Shown here one piece after another: positions 1 to 10,146 of a stretch of 64,000 nt of DNA. The position numbers and the translations under genes are program-made. Positions within the stretch are counted from its first letter, which is position 1; the number at the start of each line of letters is the position of its first letter. The stretch is from Canna indica (lineage: Eukaryota; Streptophyta; Magnoliopsida; Zingiberales; Cannaceae). The stretch is taken from assembly GCA_034359265.1 (NCBI GenBank), contig CP136895.1:51540001-51604000 (forward strand), written 5' to 3'. The notes under the pieces were generated by a model. That model was not told where the DNA came from. It was given only the letters and a program-made list of their open reading frames with translations, and searched no databases.

Positions 1-365
1 TTGGTACCAGGAAAATGTCAGGTTATATAGCCCTCCAAGGAGCTCCTTAGGCTCAATGAATTTCAAGGCCGTTTTTTTATTTTCCGGGTTTTCATGTTTT
101 GGGGTTCGGGTTTAGTTTTTGGATTTCTTTGCATCATCATGAGGATTTACAACACATGCTAGACACCCTAAACCTAAACTCTATCTTCCCGATAAAATTC
201 GTGCATCGACGAGCGTCCTTACCAATTTCTTCGATTTTTTTAATAGGGGACAACGCACGAAAAACGATATGGAACTTGAAAATATTTCTTCATTAATACA
301 TTAGTTATATGTTTGTTATCATCAAAACCGAGATTAAGACCAAGGTTGAAAATCTTAGGCCAACA
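1..365 (-). mobile_element. Copia LTR, 5' end portion, inverted and cut by window edge
   Basis: Read on the minus strand this begins TGTTGGCCTAAG at 365 and follows the first 365 bases of the Copia LTRs found later in the window, such as 2592 and 28810. The shared blocks are the 'ttggtcttaatctcgg' block near the start and the 'ggagctccttggagggct' block near position 30. No polypurine tract lies beyond 365, so this is the outer end of a 5' LTR or a solo LTR and not a 3' LTR. AAAAG at 366-370 is the candidate target duplication; its partner would lie outside the window. Confidence 0.85.
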
Positions 366-599
366 AAAAGATCCATGCATGGGAAAACAAAGAAATCTCT
401 CCTAAATCTCTTCACGATTACAAATTTAGATCACATAATATAGGAATAAGAAGTGTCTGGTGTCCAAGTTGAAGAAAATAAATGCTTGAATAGGAAAATA
501 ATGAATTATTACTTTCTTGCAATTATTTAAAGAAACGAGTTTAAAATTTGAAAAATGACTATGTTTCTTTATAAATGAAAATTTTGGATTTGCAAAAAA

Positions 600-960
600 T
601 TGAACGATGATTTGAAAATTGAGATCTCATTAAGTATTCAAATTAAGAATTTCTATGATGGTATGCTTTCTTTGAAACATGAGTTATTTTCATTGAATGA
701 GAAAATGAAAATTTTGCAAAAATCCTCATCTAGGAATGCACATGCATCTCATGTTAAATCCTCTAAAGTATCTCATGCTCATTCTCATGTCATACCCGTG
801 ATCATACATTCACTAAATTTAAGTGTTATTGGTTTTGTTGTGGTGTTTATGGTTATATGATTAGGAATTGTGCATTGAAAATAAATCATAATGCTAGACT
901 CGTATGGGTTCTAAAAGTTACTAATCCCCCAAGGACGACCCAAGGCTATTTGGATAGCAA
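600..960 (+). pseudogene. Decayed Copia gag C-terminal fragment
   Basis: The plus strand encodes a Lys/Glu/Leu-rich coiled-coil stretch, a Ser/His-rich linker (SHAHSH), and a degenerate zinc knuckle in which CCG..YG....NC is still readable. The first Cys has become Trp and the His has become Tyr. The order matches the second half of the gag of the Copia element at 61746-62210 on the minus strand. One frameshift separates coil and knuckle. It ends near a 'PPRTTQGY' motif equivalent to the 'IQGPKKIW' region of that gag. Bases 371-599 are AT-rich and may be further eroded coil sequence; nothing definite is visible there. Confidence 0.6.
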
Positions 961-980
961 AGTTCTCATGCTTAAATATA

Positions 981-1315
981 GGGTTAATTACACTATATAT
1001 CCCCAACTTTAGGGGTTTTCTAATTTTAACCCGAACTTTCAGTTGTATCAATAGTATACTCCTATTTTTAATTTTTATCAATAATATCCCCTCGTCAAGT
1101 AATCATGAGTTTTACCATTTGACTGATGATGTGGCACTGCATACGTGTACCAGCATTGAAACCAACACATAAAATTTGAATAAAAAATAGAATCAGTGCC
1201 AAGTCATCATTCCACGTTAGTAGTAAAATTTAACATGAATAAAATATTAGAAAAAATACATGTCAGTAAAAACTTAAAATATTAAATTATTTTAATTAAG
1301 GTCCAGCCATCTTAG
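981..1315. mobile_element. Possible MULE-type terminal sequence
   Basis: The stretch opens GGGTTAATTACACTATATA and continues with 'ccccaactttagggg' and 'tgatgatgtggcac'. This style is common in plant Mutator-like element ends, where 'gggttaaattacact...ccaacttt' is followed by 'gtggca'. I could not find a convincing inverted partner, so the element is partial or the family call is wrong. It separates the decayed gag from the GC-rich segment that follows. Confidence 0.3.
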
Positions 1316-1319
1316 GCAC

Positions 1320-1700
1320 TTGCATGGGAAGTCAGAGCCGACTCCTAATCTAACCCGAGCTGGTGATATTGCGGGATGAGATGCCGCCTTGGCTCTGGCA
1401 GGTACTGTTGCTGCTGAGGGTGGAAAAACTAGAACTGATGGGCGAGTTGGTGGAAGAGCTGCTGGGTGATGAGGATGTTGTGGAAGTGGGAAAAGTGGGG
1501 CGGTAGCACCGACGGCGGTTGTGTCTGGTGGTGGTGGTGAGGTTGAGAGAGTGGATGGTACTTCAGAGGGTGAGGGGAAGAGGAGTGGATATCGGCCGGG
1601 TGCCGCCGGCTATGTTCGCAGGGTTCACCGAGGAGATGGAGAAGAGCAAGGAGTTGTAGCTGTCCACCATGAATTGCTAGATCTCAAACACTCCTCCATT
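1320..1700 (-). other. GC-rich gene-like fragment, possibly captured host exon
   Basis: This is much richer in G+C than its surroundings. On the minus strand one frame stays open from about 1683 to 1373 except for a single TAG near 1429. It encodes a His/Gln/Pro-rich stretch (PHHHHQTQPPSVLPPHF, then QQLFHQLAHQF, then HPQQQQYLPEPRRH). Low-complexity His/Gln/Pro tracts of this kind occur in plant transcription factors, but I do not recognise the gene. A second minus frame (1997-1677) is also open for 106 codons. The position next to a MULE-like end suggests capture, which is inference. It could equally be chance in GC-rich DNA. Confidence 0.3.
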
Positions 1701-2012
1701 TCCTGATTGCATCTTGATTTCCCGCTCTATCTCTCGCCTTGTTGAGTTGTCGATTCTTATGATGGCTAGTGAGTTTCTCTCTCCATTAATTACTTGCTTG
1801 AATTCCTTGGTCTTGTGAGTCAACAAGAGCTGTTGCTTTTGATGTCGATCTTTTGCTTGCTGCGATAATGGAGGAAGAAGTCTTTTAGATCTGCTCTCCC
1901 ATCTAGTCCAATTTCTAAAGCAACTAATTGTGGCTAATTTAGAAGATGTGGAGATGCGATACTCCTGTGTGTTCTCTTTCCTCACTTGGAGGGACAATGG
2001 ATCAAAAGAAAG
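1701..2012. other. Unassigned spacer
   Basis: Moderately AT-rich sequence between the GC-rich fragment and the Gypsy LTR start. A short minus-strand frame runs on from the fragment to the left, but no motif, repeat or RNA gene is recognisable. Confidence 0.3.
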
Positions 2013-2591
2013 TGTAATACCCGAGGTTCGATTAGTCCTTAGACGAGTAGTTGGGTTCGAGACGAGTCTGGAGGTTCAAACAGAATTCAAATCGAACTTA
2101 TATTGGTCGGGTTATGGTTTGTTTTAGACTTGACTTAAGTTAATGGGCGCTTTAGTCATTTGGCGATTGGGGTTTTAGTATTTATACCTCATCCCTCAGG
2201 GGCGCGCGGCTCATAGCAGCCACTGCACACCCCCTTGGGCGCCCATAGGAAGAGGCACAAGAATGAAGATGAAGGGGATATCGGCAGACTGCTATTGGCA
2301 GCGTCGGATGATAGCAAAATTCATGATTGATGAAGCGTCCGTGGTCGGGTCATAATGAAATTTGGACAGTAAGTTGTAGACTTCTTGATTTACATTTTGA
2401 TCGGTGGAGATTGATTTTTGACGGCAGAATCTGTCGTTGTCATGGAATTACCGAAGCCCCATTTTTTGTTTTCTTCTCCAGGATTCTGCTACATCGAGTT
2501 TCGCCTAATTGGGCGAACGGGACCCTATCGTGGGGCTGATCGGACTAAAATTTGGGGAGCATATCCTGGGGTTCACCTAGGATATGTTCTT
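2013..2591 (+). mobile_element. Host Gypsy LTR, 5' part
   Basis: It begins TGTAATACCCGAGGTTCG, the style of start seen in the other Gypsy LTRs here (TGTAAGACCCGA at 30094, TGTAATATCC on the minus strand at 23498). It stops at 2591, where a Copia LTR begins after TTCTT. The sequence that should follow is found at 32881 and again at 56659, both immediately after TTCTT. This shows that it is the pre-insertion host of the large Copia element. No coding sequence is recognised. Confidence 0.7.
2587..2591. repeat. Target-site duplication TTCTT (left)
   Basis: TTCTT precedes the 5' LTR at 2592 and recurs directly after the 3' LTR at 32881-32885 and after the duplicated 3' LTR at 56659-56663. Five-base duplications are standard for LTR retrotransposon integration. 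Confidence 0.8.
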
Positions 2592-4247
2592 TGTTGGTCT
2601 AAGGTTTTCAACCTTGGTCTTAATCTCGGTTTTGATGATAACAAACATGGAACTAATGGTTTCATTGAGAAATACTTATAGGTTCCAAGTTGGTTGGCAC
2701 TTGATGTCCTCGATCAAAAAATCAGAGAAATAGTCAAGGATGCTCGTCGACGTTCGGGATTCTTTGGGAAGTTAAAGTTTAGGTCTAGAGTGCCTAGCTT
2801 GTGTTGCAAATCCTCACGATGATGCATAAGAACCCAAAAAACCAATCCTAAACCCCTAAACACAAAAACTCAAAAAATTAGAAAAGGCCTGAAATTCACT
2901 AAGCCTAGGGAGCTCCTTGGAAGGATATATAACCTAGATATTTTCTTGGCACCAAAAGTGCCGGTAATTGTTTCTTAGGTAAAAACTAGATAATGAGATA
3001 TTTTTAAAGATTTTTTGGAAGCCTTTAGCCTACCCATATTTGACCCGGGAGATTATAAAAGTTTCGGTTTTCGGAAATTTATACTAGATCCCAAAAGTTA
3101 GATTTTGATTCTTAAGGATTTTGATCTTTTAGATATTTTTATTGAATCCAAATGGGGGGTAATCCTTATATAGCATTTATGTTTTAAGTTATTAACCAAA
3201 AGTTATGAAATATTATATAAGTAGACTTAGCGAAGATGGAACCCAGAAACGAACAAACGAGTAGAAAAATAAACAAGCAAAAAATTTATCCTGCCCAAGT
3301 CCGGTCCACCGACTGGTAGATCGGCAAAAGGTGAAGGCATTTTGGTCGACCGACCGACGCCCAAAATGGCTAGAATGCCTTGGGTCGCTCGGTCGGTCGA
3401 CTGGCGATCGACCGACAAGCGATCGGGCATCACCAACGGGCACAAAAATGCCTGTTGACGGCTACTCTTGTTTGGGGGGTTATAAATACCCATCCCAAAC
3501 CCACTCCTAAGGAGTTATTGATGTTTTCAAGTCTCAAAGTGTGATCCTAAGCATTTCTACAAACTTCCATTGAGTCATCCTTGCAAAAGCCCTAGTTTTG
3601 ATATCCACTTGTTGATTTAGCCTTCAAGCTTCATAGATTCATCTTCTCAAGGCATCAAGAGGACTAGGGAGTTTCTTTTGGAGCTAAGTACTTGTTATTT
3701 GATTTATTGCTCCAATTGTTATTGTATTTTGTTGTTTATTTTGATTATATATCAAGTGTATAAACCTAGGTTGCTAGGTTTGATTGAGTTGGTGGTTGTC
3801 TTGGTGTTAAGGCTTAAGTCCACCATTGTAAACTTAATTTACTAGGATTAGTTGAGTTGTTCCTTAGGTTGAGGTGGGAGAGTGCCCTCGGTAGGAATGT
3901 GGGATAATTACGGGTGTGGAAGTGACTTAAGTTTGAGAGCAGAGACTTTCCGGTGTAAAGTCCTCTTTGTAAGGGAAACAATATAATCTAGTAAAGCTAG
4001 TTTAGAAATCCTAAGCGGTGTGCTTAGGCAGTGGAGTAGACATTCGGGCTGAACCACTATAAATAATTGTGTTAGAATTATTTACCATACATTTCTTATT
4101 GCTTATCATTTATATCTTGCTTCCGCCTACTATTCAATTTGTGAATTGCCTAAGTAATCAAGTAAATAATTAAAATTGAATTTAGGCTAATTGATTAGAT
4201 AACACGTACACTATTCACCCTCCTCTAGTGTGACCATTTCACCAACA
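2592..4247 (+). mobile_element. Copia (gag-only family, subfamily 2) 5' LTR
   Basis: This 1,656-bp LTR starts TGTTGG and ends CCAACA, and is followed at once by an initiator-Met primer-binding site. It contains a CGGTCGACCG-type palindrome cluster, TATAAATA at 3481 and the conserved 3' block 'ggccgaaccactata' style sequence. Diagnostic variants ('ttgtcttggtg' near 3798, 'caccctcctctagtgtgacc' near 4218) are shared with the truncated LTR 33923-36878 and not with the 3' LTRs. That marks the two as duplicates of one 5' LTR. Confidence 0.9.
3295..3488 (+). promoter_or_regulatory. U3 palindrome cluster and TATA box
   Basis: Repeated CGGTCGACCG-like palindromes at about 3300-3425 precede TATAAATA at 3481-3488. 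Placement and spacing match the other Copia LTRs in the window. Confidence 0.65.
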
Positions 4248-4249
4248 TT

Positions 4250-4261
4250 TGGTATCAGAGC
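4250..4261 (+). promoter_or_regulatory. Primer-binding site (tRNA-iMet)
   Basis: TGGTATCAGAGC begins two bases after the LTR end. It is the standard plant Copia primer-binding site complementary to the 3' end of initiator tRNA-Met. Confidence 0.9.
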
Positions 4262-4315
4262 GGGCCGTAGATTGAGATTTCACCGTCTCCTCTACATCTA
4301 GTCTTGATCCGAAAA

Positions 4316-4370
4316 ATGGCACTAGAGTTGGTAGCGTCTATACCACATAGGTTTGATGAGTCAAACTTTG
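4316..4370 (+). pseudogene. gag N-terminus, interrupted by a second element
   Basis: ATG at 4316 opens a frame beginning MALELVASIPHRFDESNF, the N-terminal domain of Copia gag (the 'RFDGSNYxxW' type). It is cut after 18 codons at 4370, where another LTR begins. The same gag start, uncut at this point, is at 36947. CTTTG at 4366-4370 is the expected target duplication of the incoming element, but its partner has been lost. Confidence 0.75.
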
Positions 4371-5828
4371 TGTTGGCCTAAGATTTTCTACCTTGGTCTT
4401 AATCTCATTTTTGATGATAACAAATATGGAACAAATGTTTCATTGAGAAATCTTTTAGGTTCCAAGTCGATTAGCGCACGACGTCCTCGATCGGAAATAT
4501 CGAAGAAATCGCAAAATCAGAAGGACATTGGTCGACGCGTTCGGGTTCATCATGGAAATTTCTCGAAGTTCAACGTGTGCACCAAAGACGTATTGGACGA
4601 GTCTAAAGATCACATGGAAAGCTCTCCAAGTTGTCACACGTTGAAGGCCAGAACCCAAAAATGTAGTGCGCAAGAAGAAGGCTGAAAAAAATCAAGTTCA
4701 TCCTAGGTTCGATCGATCGAATGTAGTTAAAAATTGGCAGTAGCCAATTCGGTCGATTGGTCAGTCGACTGAAGATGGTTAAAATTCGGCAGTGGCTACT
4801 TCGGTCGATCGGTCGGTCGACCAATCGAGGCCAAAATCTGGCAGTGCCTACTTCGGTCGATCGGATAGCAGAGGAGCAGAATCATGACTTATTTGGTCGA
4901 CCCTTCGGTTGACCGAACAGAGCGACAGAAGCACAAAATACCAACGGTGGCTGGGCGGTCGATCGGTTGGTCGACCGATGATCAACCATCAAGCGACCGA
5001 ACGACGTCCAATGGGCGAAAAAATGCTCGTTGAGGAGCCGTTCGGTTGAGGGGTTATAAATACTCCTCACCTAACTTCTTTAATCTCACTTAACAACTAA
5101 CATAAGCATTCAAAAGAGAGATTTGTACCTTCTAGAGCTTGATTGGCTTGCACTTGCTTCTCCGATCAACATCTTCTCTCAAGCACTCATCTTCCTCAAC
5201 TCGGGCATCGATTCGAGCTCAACGTCTTGGCGAGTTGGAGGCTTTGAAGGCTTGGAAAAGAGCATTTAGTCTTGGTTTATTCTTTAGCTCTTTTCATTAT
5301 AACCTTAATTGTTATTTGAACTTGTTTATTTATTGGATTTGAGTTTATGTAAGACCTAGAGTGTAGGTCTTGAAATTGGGTGGTTGCCTTTGTGTTTGAG
5401 GCTTAATTCCACCGGTGTAAACTTAGTTTACTAGGATTAGTTGAGTTGTCCCTTAGGTTGAGGTGGAAGAGTGCTTTCGGTAAGAAGACAAAGACTTTCG
5501 AGTGTTGAAGTGCATTAGATTGAGAGTGAGACACTTCGGGTCAAAGTCCTCATTGTAAGAGAAATAATATAATCTAGTAAACTTAGTTTGGAAATCCTAA
5601 GCGGGGTGCTTAGGTAGTGGAGTAGGCATTGGGGCCGAACCACTATAGATCGTGTTAGCTTTGATATCTTGTTTGTATTACTTGCTTTATTATTTATCGC
5701 TTCAACATTTAATCACTCAACTTGTAATTTGCCTAAGTAACCAAAGAAACGATTAAAACCTGATTTAGGCAAAAAGATTAGTAAACACACTATTCACCCC
5801 CCCTCTAGTGTGGCCATTTCACCCAACA
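4371..5828 (+). mobile_element. Copia subfamily 1 LTR, first of the tandem array
   Basis: This 1,458-bp LTR runs from TGTTGG to CCAACA. It is followed by a mutated primer-binding site (TAGAATCAGAGC in place of TGGTATCAGAGC). It is visibly more diverged than the LTRs at 10147 and 15935, which nearly match each other. It sits directly in the gag of the subfamily 2 element, so it is a nested insertion. Confidence 0.9.
4705..5062 (+). promoter_or_regulatory. U3 palindromes and TATA box of LTR 1
   Basis: Several GGTCGATCGGTCGGTCGACC-like palindromes lie between about 4705 and 5020. TATAAATA follows at 5055-5062. Several palindromes have lost symmetry through point changes compared with the LTR at 10147. 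Confidence 0.6.
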
Positions 5829-5904
5829 ATTAGAATCAGAGCGGGTCGTAGATTGAGATTTCACCGTCTCCTCTACATCTTGCCTCGATCCAGAAAATGA
5901 GTCT

Positions 5905-7132
5905 ATACCACCTAGGTTCGATGAGTCTAACTTTGGTCTTTGGAAGTCTAGGATGTACACCTTCTTAAAGACCCAAGGTTTAGGTGTTTTTAATATGGTA
6001 AAGTCAAAATACATAGAACCTAAGGAAAAAATGGATGCATGGACCCAAGAACAAATTAATAGGTTTGAACTAAATGCTAAGAAAACAAATTTCTTATATT
6101 GTTCTTTAGAAAATAACATATTTGAAAAAGTCATGCATTGTACTTTGGCTTTCGATATTTGGGCAACTTTAAACATGCTATATGATTATGCCAAGAACGA
6201 AGAGATTGGGACTTCTAATGAAGGTAGTGATGACAATGGTCATTCACCTACCACTAATCTTGATTTTGATGCCCGTAGCTCTTCTGGTCAAACAAGTAGC
6301 TACAAGAGCCGAAAAAGGAAGGTAGTGTGTTATTCATGCAAGGAAAAGGGGCATGTGAAGAAAAATTGCCCTTCCATGAAGAACAAGGCAAAGAAGAGGT
6401 CAAACGCTTTCACATCATCATCCTATTCGAATGAAGCATCCTCTTACCATGGCTATGAAGCTAATTCAAAAGATTGCCTCATGAATACTAATGATGAGGT
6501 AGTATTAATTCATCTAATTCTTATGACATGCTTTATGATGAATTGATGGATGAATAAAAAATCATGTATGCCTTGATGGTTAAAAAGGATAAAGAAAACA
6601 AAAAATTAAAGAAAGAAATCTTGACTCTTAGCTCTCATTTACATGATGCTAAACTAGAAAATGAGAAGCTAAAAATTAGGTCTCTAATCCACACCATGAT
6701 GCTTTAAGCATTGACACTAAGGAATTGGAAAACAAAAATGACATGTTAAAGAATGAAAATAATATGTTGAAATCTTAATTGCATGCTATTCACAAATCCA
6801 TGAGTGATTTGAAAAATGAGGTTGTATTCTTGAATAGGAAAATCAATGATTTATCAAATATGTCTTCCTTCAAGAACTCTAGAAATAAAAATGCTCATGT
6901 AAAGAATGTTAATGTTCATCATCATTCTCATGTCAAACACTCTTCCTTTAAACCTCATGTCCAAAAGAAAAAGTTGAAAATTATTTTTGTTGTGGTATAT
7001 ATGGCCATGCTATTCATGATTGTGCATTTAAAAGAAATCCAAATGTTGCTAAGACATTTTGGATTCCTAGGCCAACTCACCCCCATGGACCCAAAGTCAT
7101 TTGGGTACCAAAGGTTTCTTGTTCTCTTGTAG
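5905..7132 (+). pseudogene. gag of gag-only Copia element, unit 1
   Basis: The frame reads through the N-terminal gag domain (FGLWKSRMYTFLKTQG, then AWTQEQINRFELNA) and the start of the UBN2-type region (FDIWATLNMLYDYAK). A Ser-rich linker and an intact zinc knuckle follow, CYSCKEKGHVKKNC (C-x2-C-x4-H-x4-C), at about 6329-6370. A second, distal half carries a coiled coil and a His-rich linker (NVHHHSHVKHSS), and its second knuckle is destroyed by a 4-base deletion near 6972. A deletion removed the original start context near 5898. A deletion near 6500 shifts the frame, and TAC has become TAA near 6554. Compared with the minus-strand gag at 62186-63410, the UBN2 domain is internally shortened. 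Confidence 0.75.
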
Positions 7133-7944
7133 GGGGAGCTACCACACATGGTTGAAGGAAAGAGGTGTGTTGAAGTTGACCATGGAATTGAATGATGAAT
7201 CCTCCCTTGGTTGCAACTTCAAGCTATCTTGATGCCTTAGGTAAAGTTGGCATTAAAACTATTCCGGTATCATCTTCTAACTTGCATTGTTTTACCTTAG
7301 TTGAAGAGTGTGATACTATGCTTAATTCTAGTTTATCTTCGTGCTCTCAATTTGTTTTATGTAATGATTTTTTATTTTGATCCCCCTGTCTCTTCGGAGA
7401 CCTAAGTGACCTATAATGGGCCTAAGTGACCTTGCGGTTCTAAATCGTAGGCTCATTGTGGCCTTTCGGTTTTCAACCAATAGGAAGGGTTGGAGATCAT
7501 ATTTTCATATTTATTATTTTTGTGATCTCTTAAAATTCGTTTTGGTATCACTTGATTTCATTTAAAACGAATTTCAAACTATCTAGCAAAGATGCATTTT
7601 GAAAATGATATTTGAATCTCTCTTTGCCATTTGGTTTGGTTAGCTTGCTAGTAGCATTAATTTCATTATCTACTAATGAAGTCTACTTGCAAGTTGAAAA
7701 TGTTAATGGAAGGCTATGCTATCTAAAAGAAAATGGAAAATGAAATGAAAAGTTTGGAAAAATTTTCAGGAATGAGGTATGAGTTTGATTTTGCAAAAAT
7801 CTTAGTATAATATTTGAATACTTATGCTTAAATAATTTCTCTATACTCATGATTGATTATGCATGATAAATATTTGAATTTTTATGAGTAAGAAAAATCT
7901 TGATAACTTAGCTCATTTCATGATATCATGATATTTATGAAATC

Positions 7945-9640
7945 GGACTAGGTTGAAATTTTTTCTTTAGAGACTTCATTTTAATTTAAAAATTGGATGA
8001 ACATGTTTAGGTGTGTTAATGATTAGTTGTCATGTGCTTAAAATTGAAAATTCATGAGAGATTGAGTAAAATGATAACTAGTTCACTTTAGATGACTTAA
8101 GCTTGGAAAAGTTTGACCCAAGTCAACAAATCGACTTGGACACTTCATTTTAAGTCCAAACTTCATAAACATGTTTAGGAATATGTATAACATGTTTCCA
8201 TGCACTTAAAATGAAAAATTTATATGGATATAGATAAAATGACATAGAGGCCATTTCATGATAACCATTTTTGAACCAAGTTGACCCAAGTCAATAAATT
8301 GACTTAGATGTCTCATTTTCAATCCATATTTGAGGAACATATTTAGATTTACTCATCTTAGGTGTCCATAGGTTTAAGTTAAAAATCATGAGTAAATGAT
8401 AAGATTGAAACTTAGCAAGTTTCATGATAACTAGCTTAGTTTTGAATGAAACCATGCTAGGTTGATATCTTGACTTAAGGACATAATTTTTATCTCAAAC
8501 TTGACATACACTCTTTACATGACCATTATGTGGTGAATGAAAACTGAACACATTTTGAAAAATAATTAAAAATTACGGAAATGCCATTGGATTAGCATTT
8601 TCAGTTATTTCTAGAAAAATGTAGAAAAATCCTTTTAACTGATTCTTGAAACTGCACATTCACTGAAAAATCTAGTTTCTTCAGTAAAAATTTCAAAAAG
8701 TTTCATCATGAATCTAATTTATAGTGGAATTTTGAAGTTGAATTTCAAAAATGCTAAGTATCATCCTCTTGAAATATCAATCTTTCCGATACTTTGATTT
8801 TTCGTCGGAAACTTCAAATGAAAGTTTGTGTATACTATTTTGATTTCATTTCTAATATTGTTCTCACTATTCTTTGAGTGAAATTATTTCTAAAAATGAT
8901 TTTGATAATTTGAGCGATATTTTGAAAAAATGAGCTTTTGGTTGAAATCGAGATTGATTGAAAAATGGAGTTTGAAATTTCATTTTAAGTTCAAACTTGA
9001 CACATTCATTCCAAATGACCATTCAACGATATCTGGAATGTTTGAATAAAAAATGATAACTTTTGGAAAAATATCTAAAATTTACAAAAATACCCTTGGA
9101 CTTTCAAGAATTTTATGAATTTATAGGAACTTGATTTTTGACTGATTCTTGAACCTGTAGATTCCTTGAAAAATTTAGTTTTTCCAGTTAAAGTTTCAAA
9201 AATATTCATCAAAAATATGATTTTGTATGGATTTAAAAGTTTGATTTTTGAAAACTTGAAGTATATTTTGACCTATGTCAAAAAGTGACTTAGAAACCTC
9301 ATTTTCAGTTCAAACTTGACTCGTATACTTAGATTCACTCATGTTAGATGTCCAAGTACTTAAGTTAGAGAAAACATGTGTATATAGCAAAATTTAATAC
9401 TTAGCCATTTTCATGTTTTCATGCCTACTTTGAATGAAATCGTTCTAAGTTCATATCTTGATCAAACGACATTATTTTCACTTCAAACTTAATATACATG
9501 CTTTACATGATCATAACTTGGTATTTTGAAAGTTTGAATGAAATACAAAAATGTCATGAAAGATTCACTTATTTACGAAAATGCCATTAAAGTATCACTC
9601 TTCTCAACTTACTCATTTTTTTTTGGATACTTTGGATTTT
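7945..9640 (+). repeat. Degenerate ~170-bp repeat array, unit 1
   Basis: A motif of the form 'gacttcattttaagtccaaacttgacatacatgtttag' recurs with its CTTCATT core or variants at 7974, 8143, 8312 and 8482. The spacings are 169, 169 and 170. Further copies sit at 8979, 9298 and 9470 (172 apart). A larger repeat of about 500 bp is also visible: 'actgattcttgaa' blocks near 8639 and 9140, and 'tttcaaaaa' blocks near 8690 and 9190. The region has no reading frame worth reporting. Confidence 0.7.
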
Positions 9641-10146
9641 CGTTGACATTTTCAAATGAGACTTGAAGTATGATATTTTAAATTCACTTATGGTATCGTT
9701 CTACTCATTTGATGAGAAAAATCATTTCTAAAGTAATTTTTGACTATTTGACCGATACTCGAAAATATCAATACTTAAGCCTATACATGATTTCTAGACT
9801 TGGAACGTATTTTTCATCTAATGCTATCATGTATGAGTTAGTCTCATATTAGATATTTGATTTTTCATCCCTTTAGTTGAGATTTTCATGTTTCATGGAA
9901 AATAGTTTTAGAGTCTCAACTTTGACTATAGGTTGACTTTTCATGCCGTTTTTGATTGATGTCAAAAGGGGGAGAAAAATATAGGTAAAAGGGAAGAAAA
10001 TATAGGAAACCCATGCATATAGATAGGAGGAGTTTATTTTCATAGATATGCATGTTGATAGGGGGAGAAATCCCATGTTTGAAATCCTTTGTGCTTAAAT
10101 GATATATTTTCTTAAGGATGTTTGTCATCATCAAAAATGGGGAGAT

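Larger units (their letters stand above)
5829..10146 (+). mobile_element. Gag-only Copia internal region, unit 1
   Basis: This 4.3-kb internal region holds a broken gag (about 5905-7132) and no protease, integrase, RT or RNase H. From about 7133 to 10146 it is AT-rich and non-coding, with a short inverted repeat near 7395 and then a degenerate array with a period of about 170 bp. Several polypurine-tract-like motifs precede the next LTR: 9963-9976, 10057-10070 and 10134-10146. Repeated tracts of this kind are reported for the Sirevirus group of Copia elements, an assignment I make with caution. Lack of pol means it needed proteins in trans. Confidence 0.8.

Noticed and set aside
4366..4370. 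CTTTG as a completed target duplication for the tandem array
   Set aside because: Only the left copy is present. The right end of the array (18820) is truncated and joined to other gag sequence, so a duplication cannot be shown.
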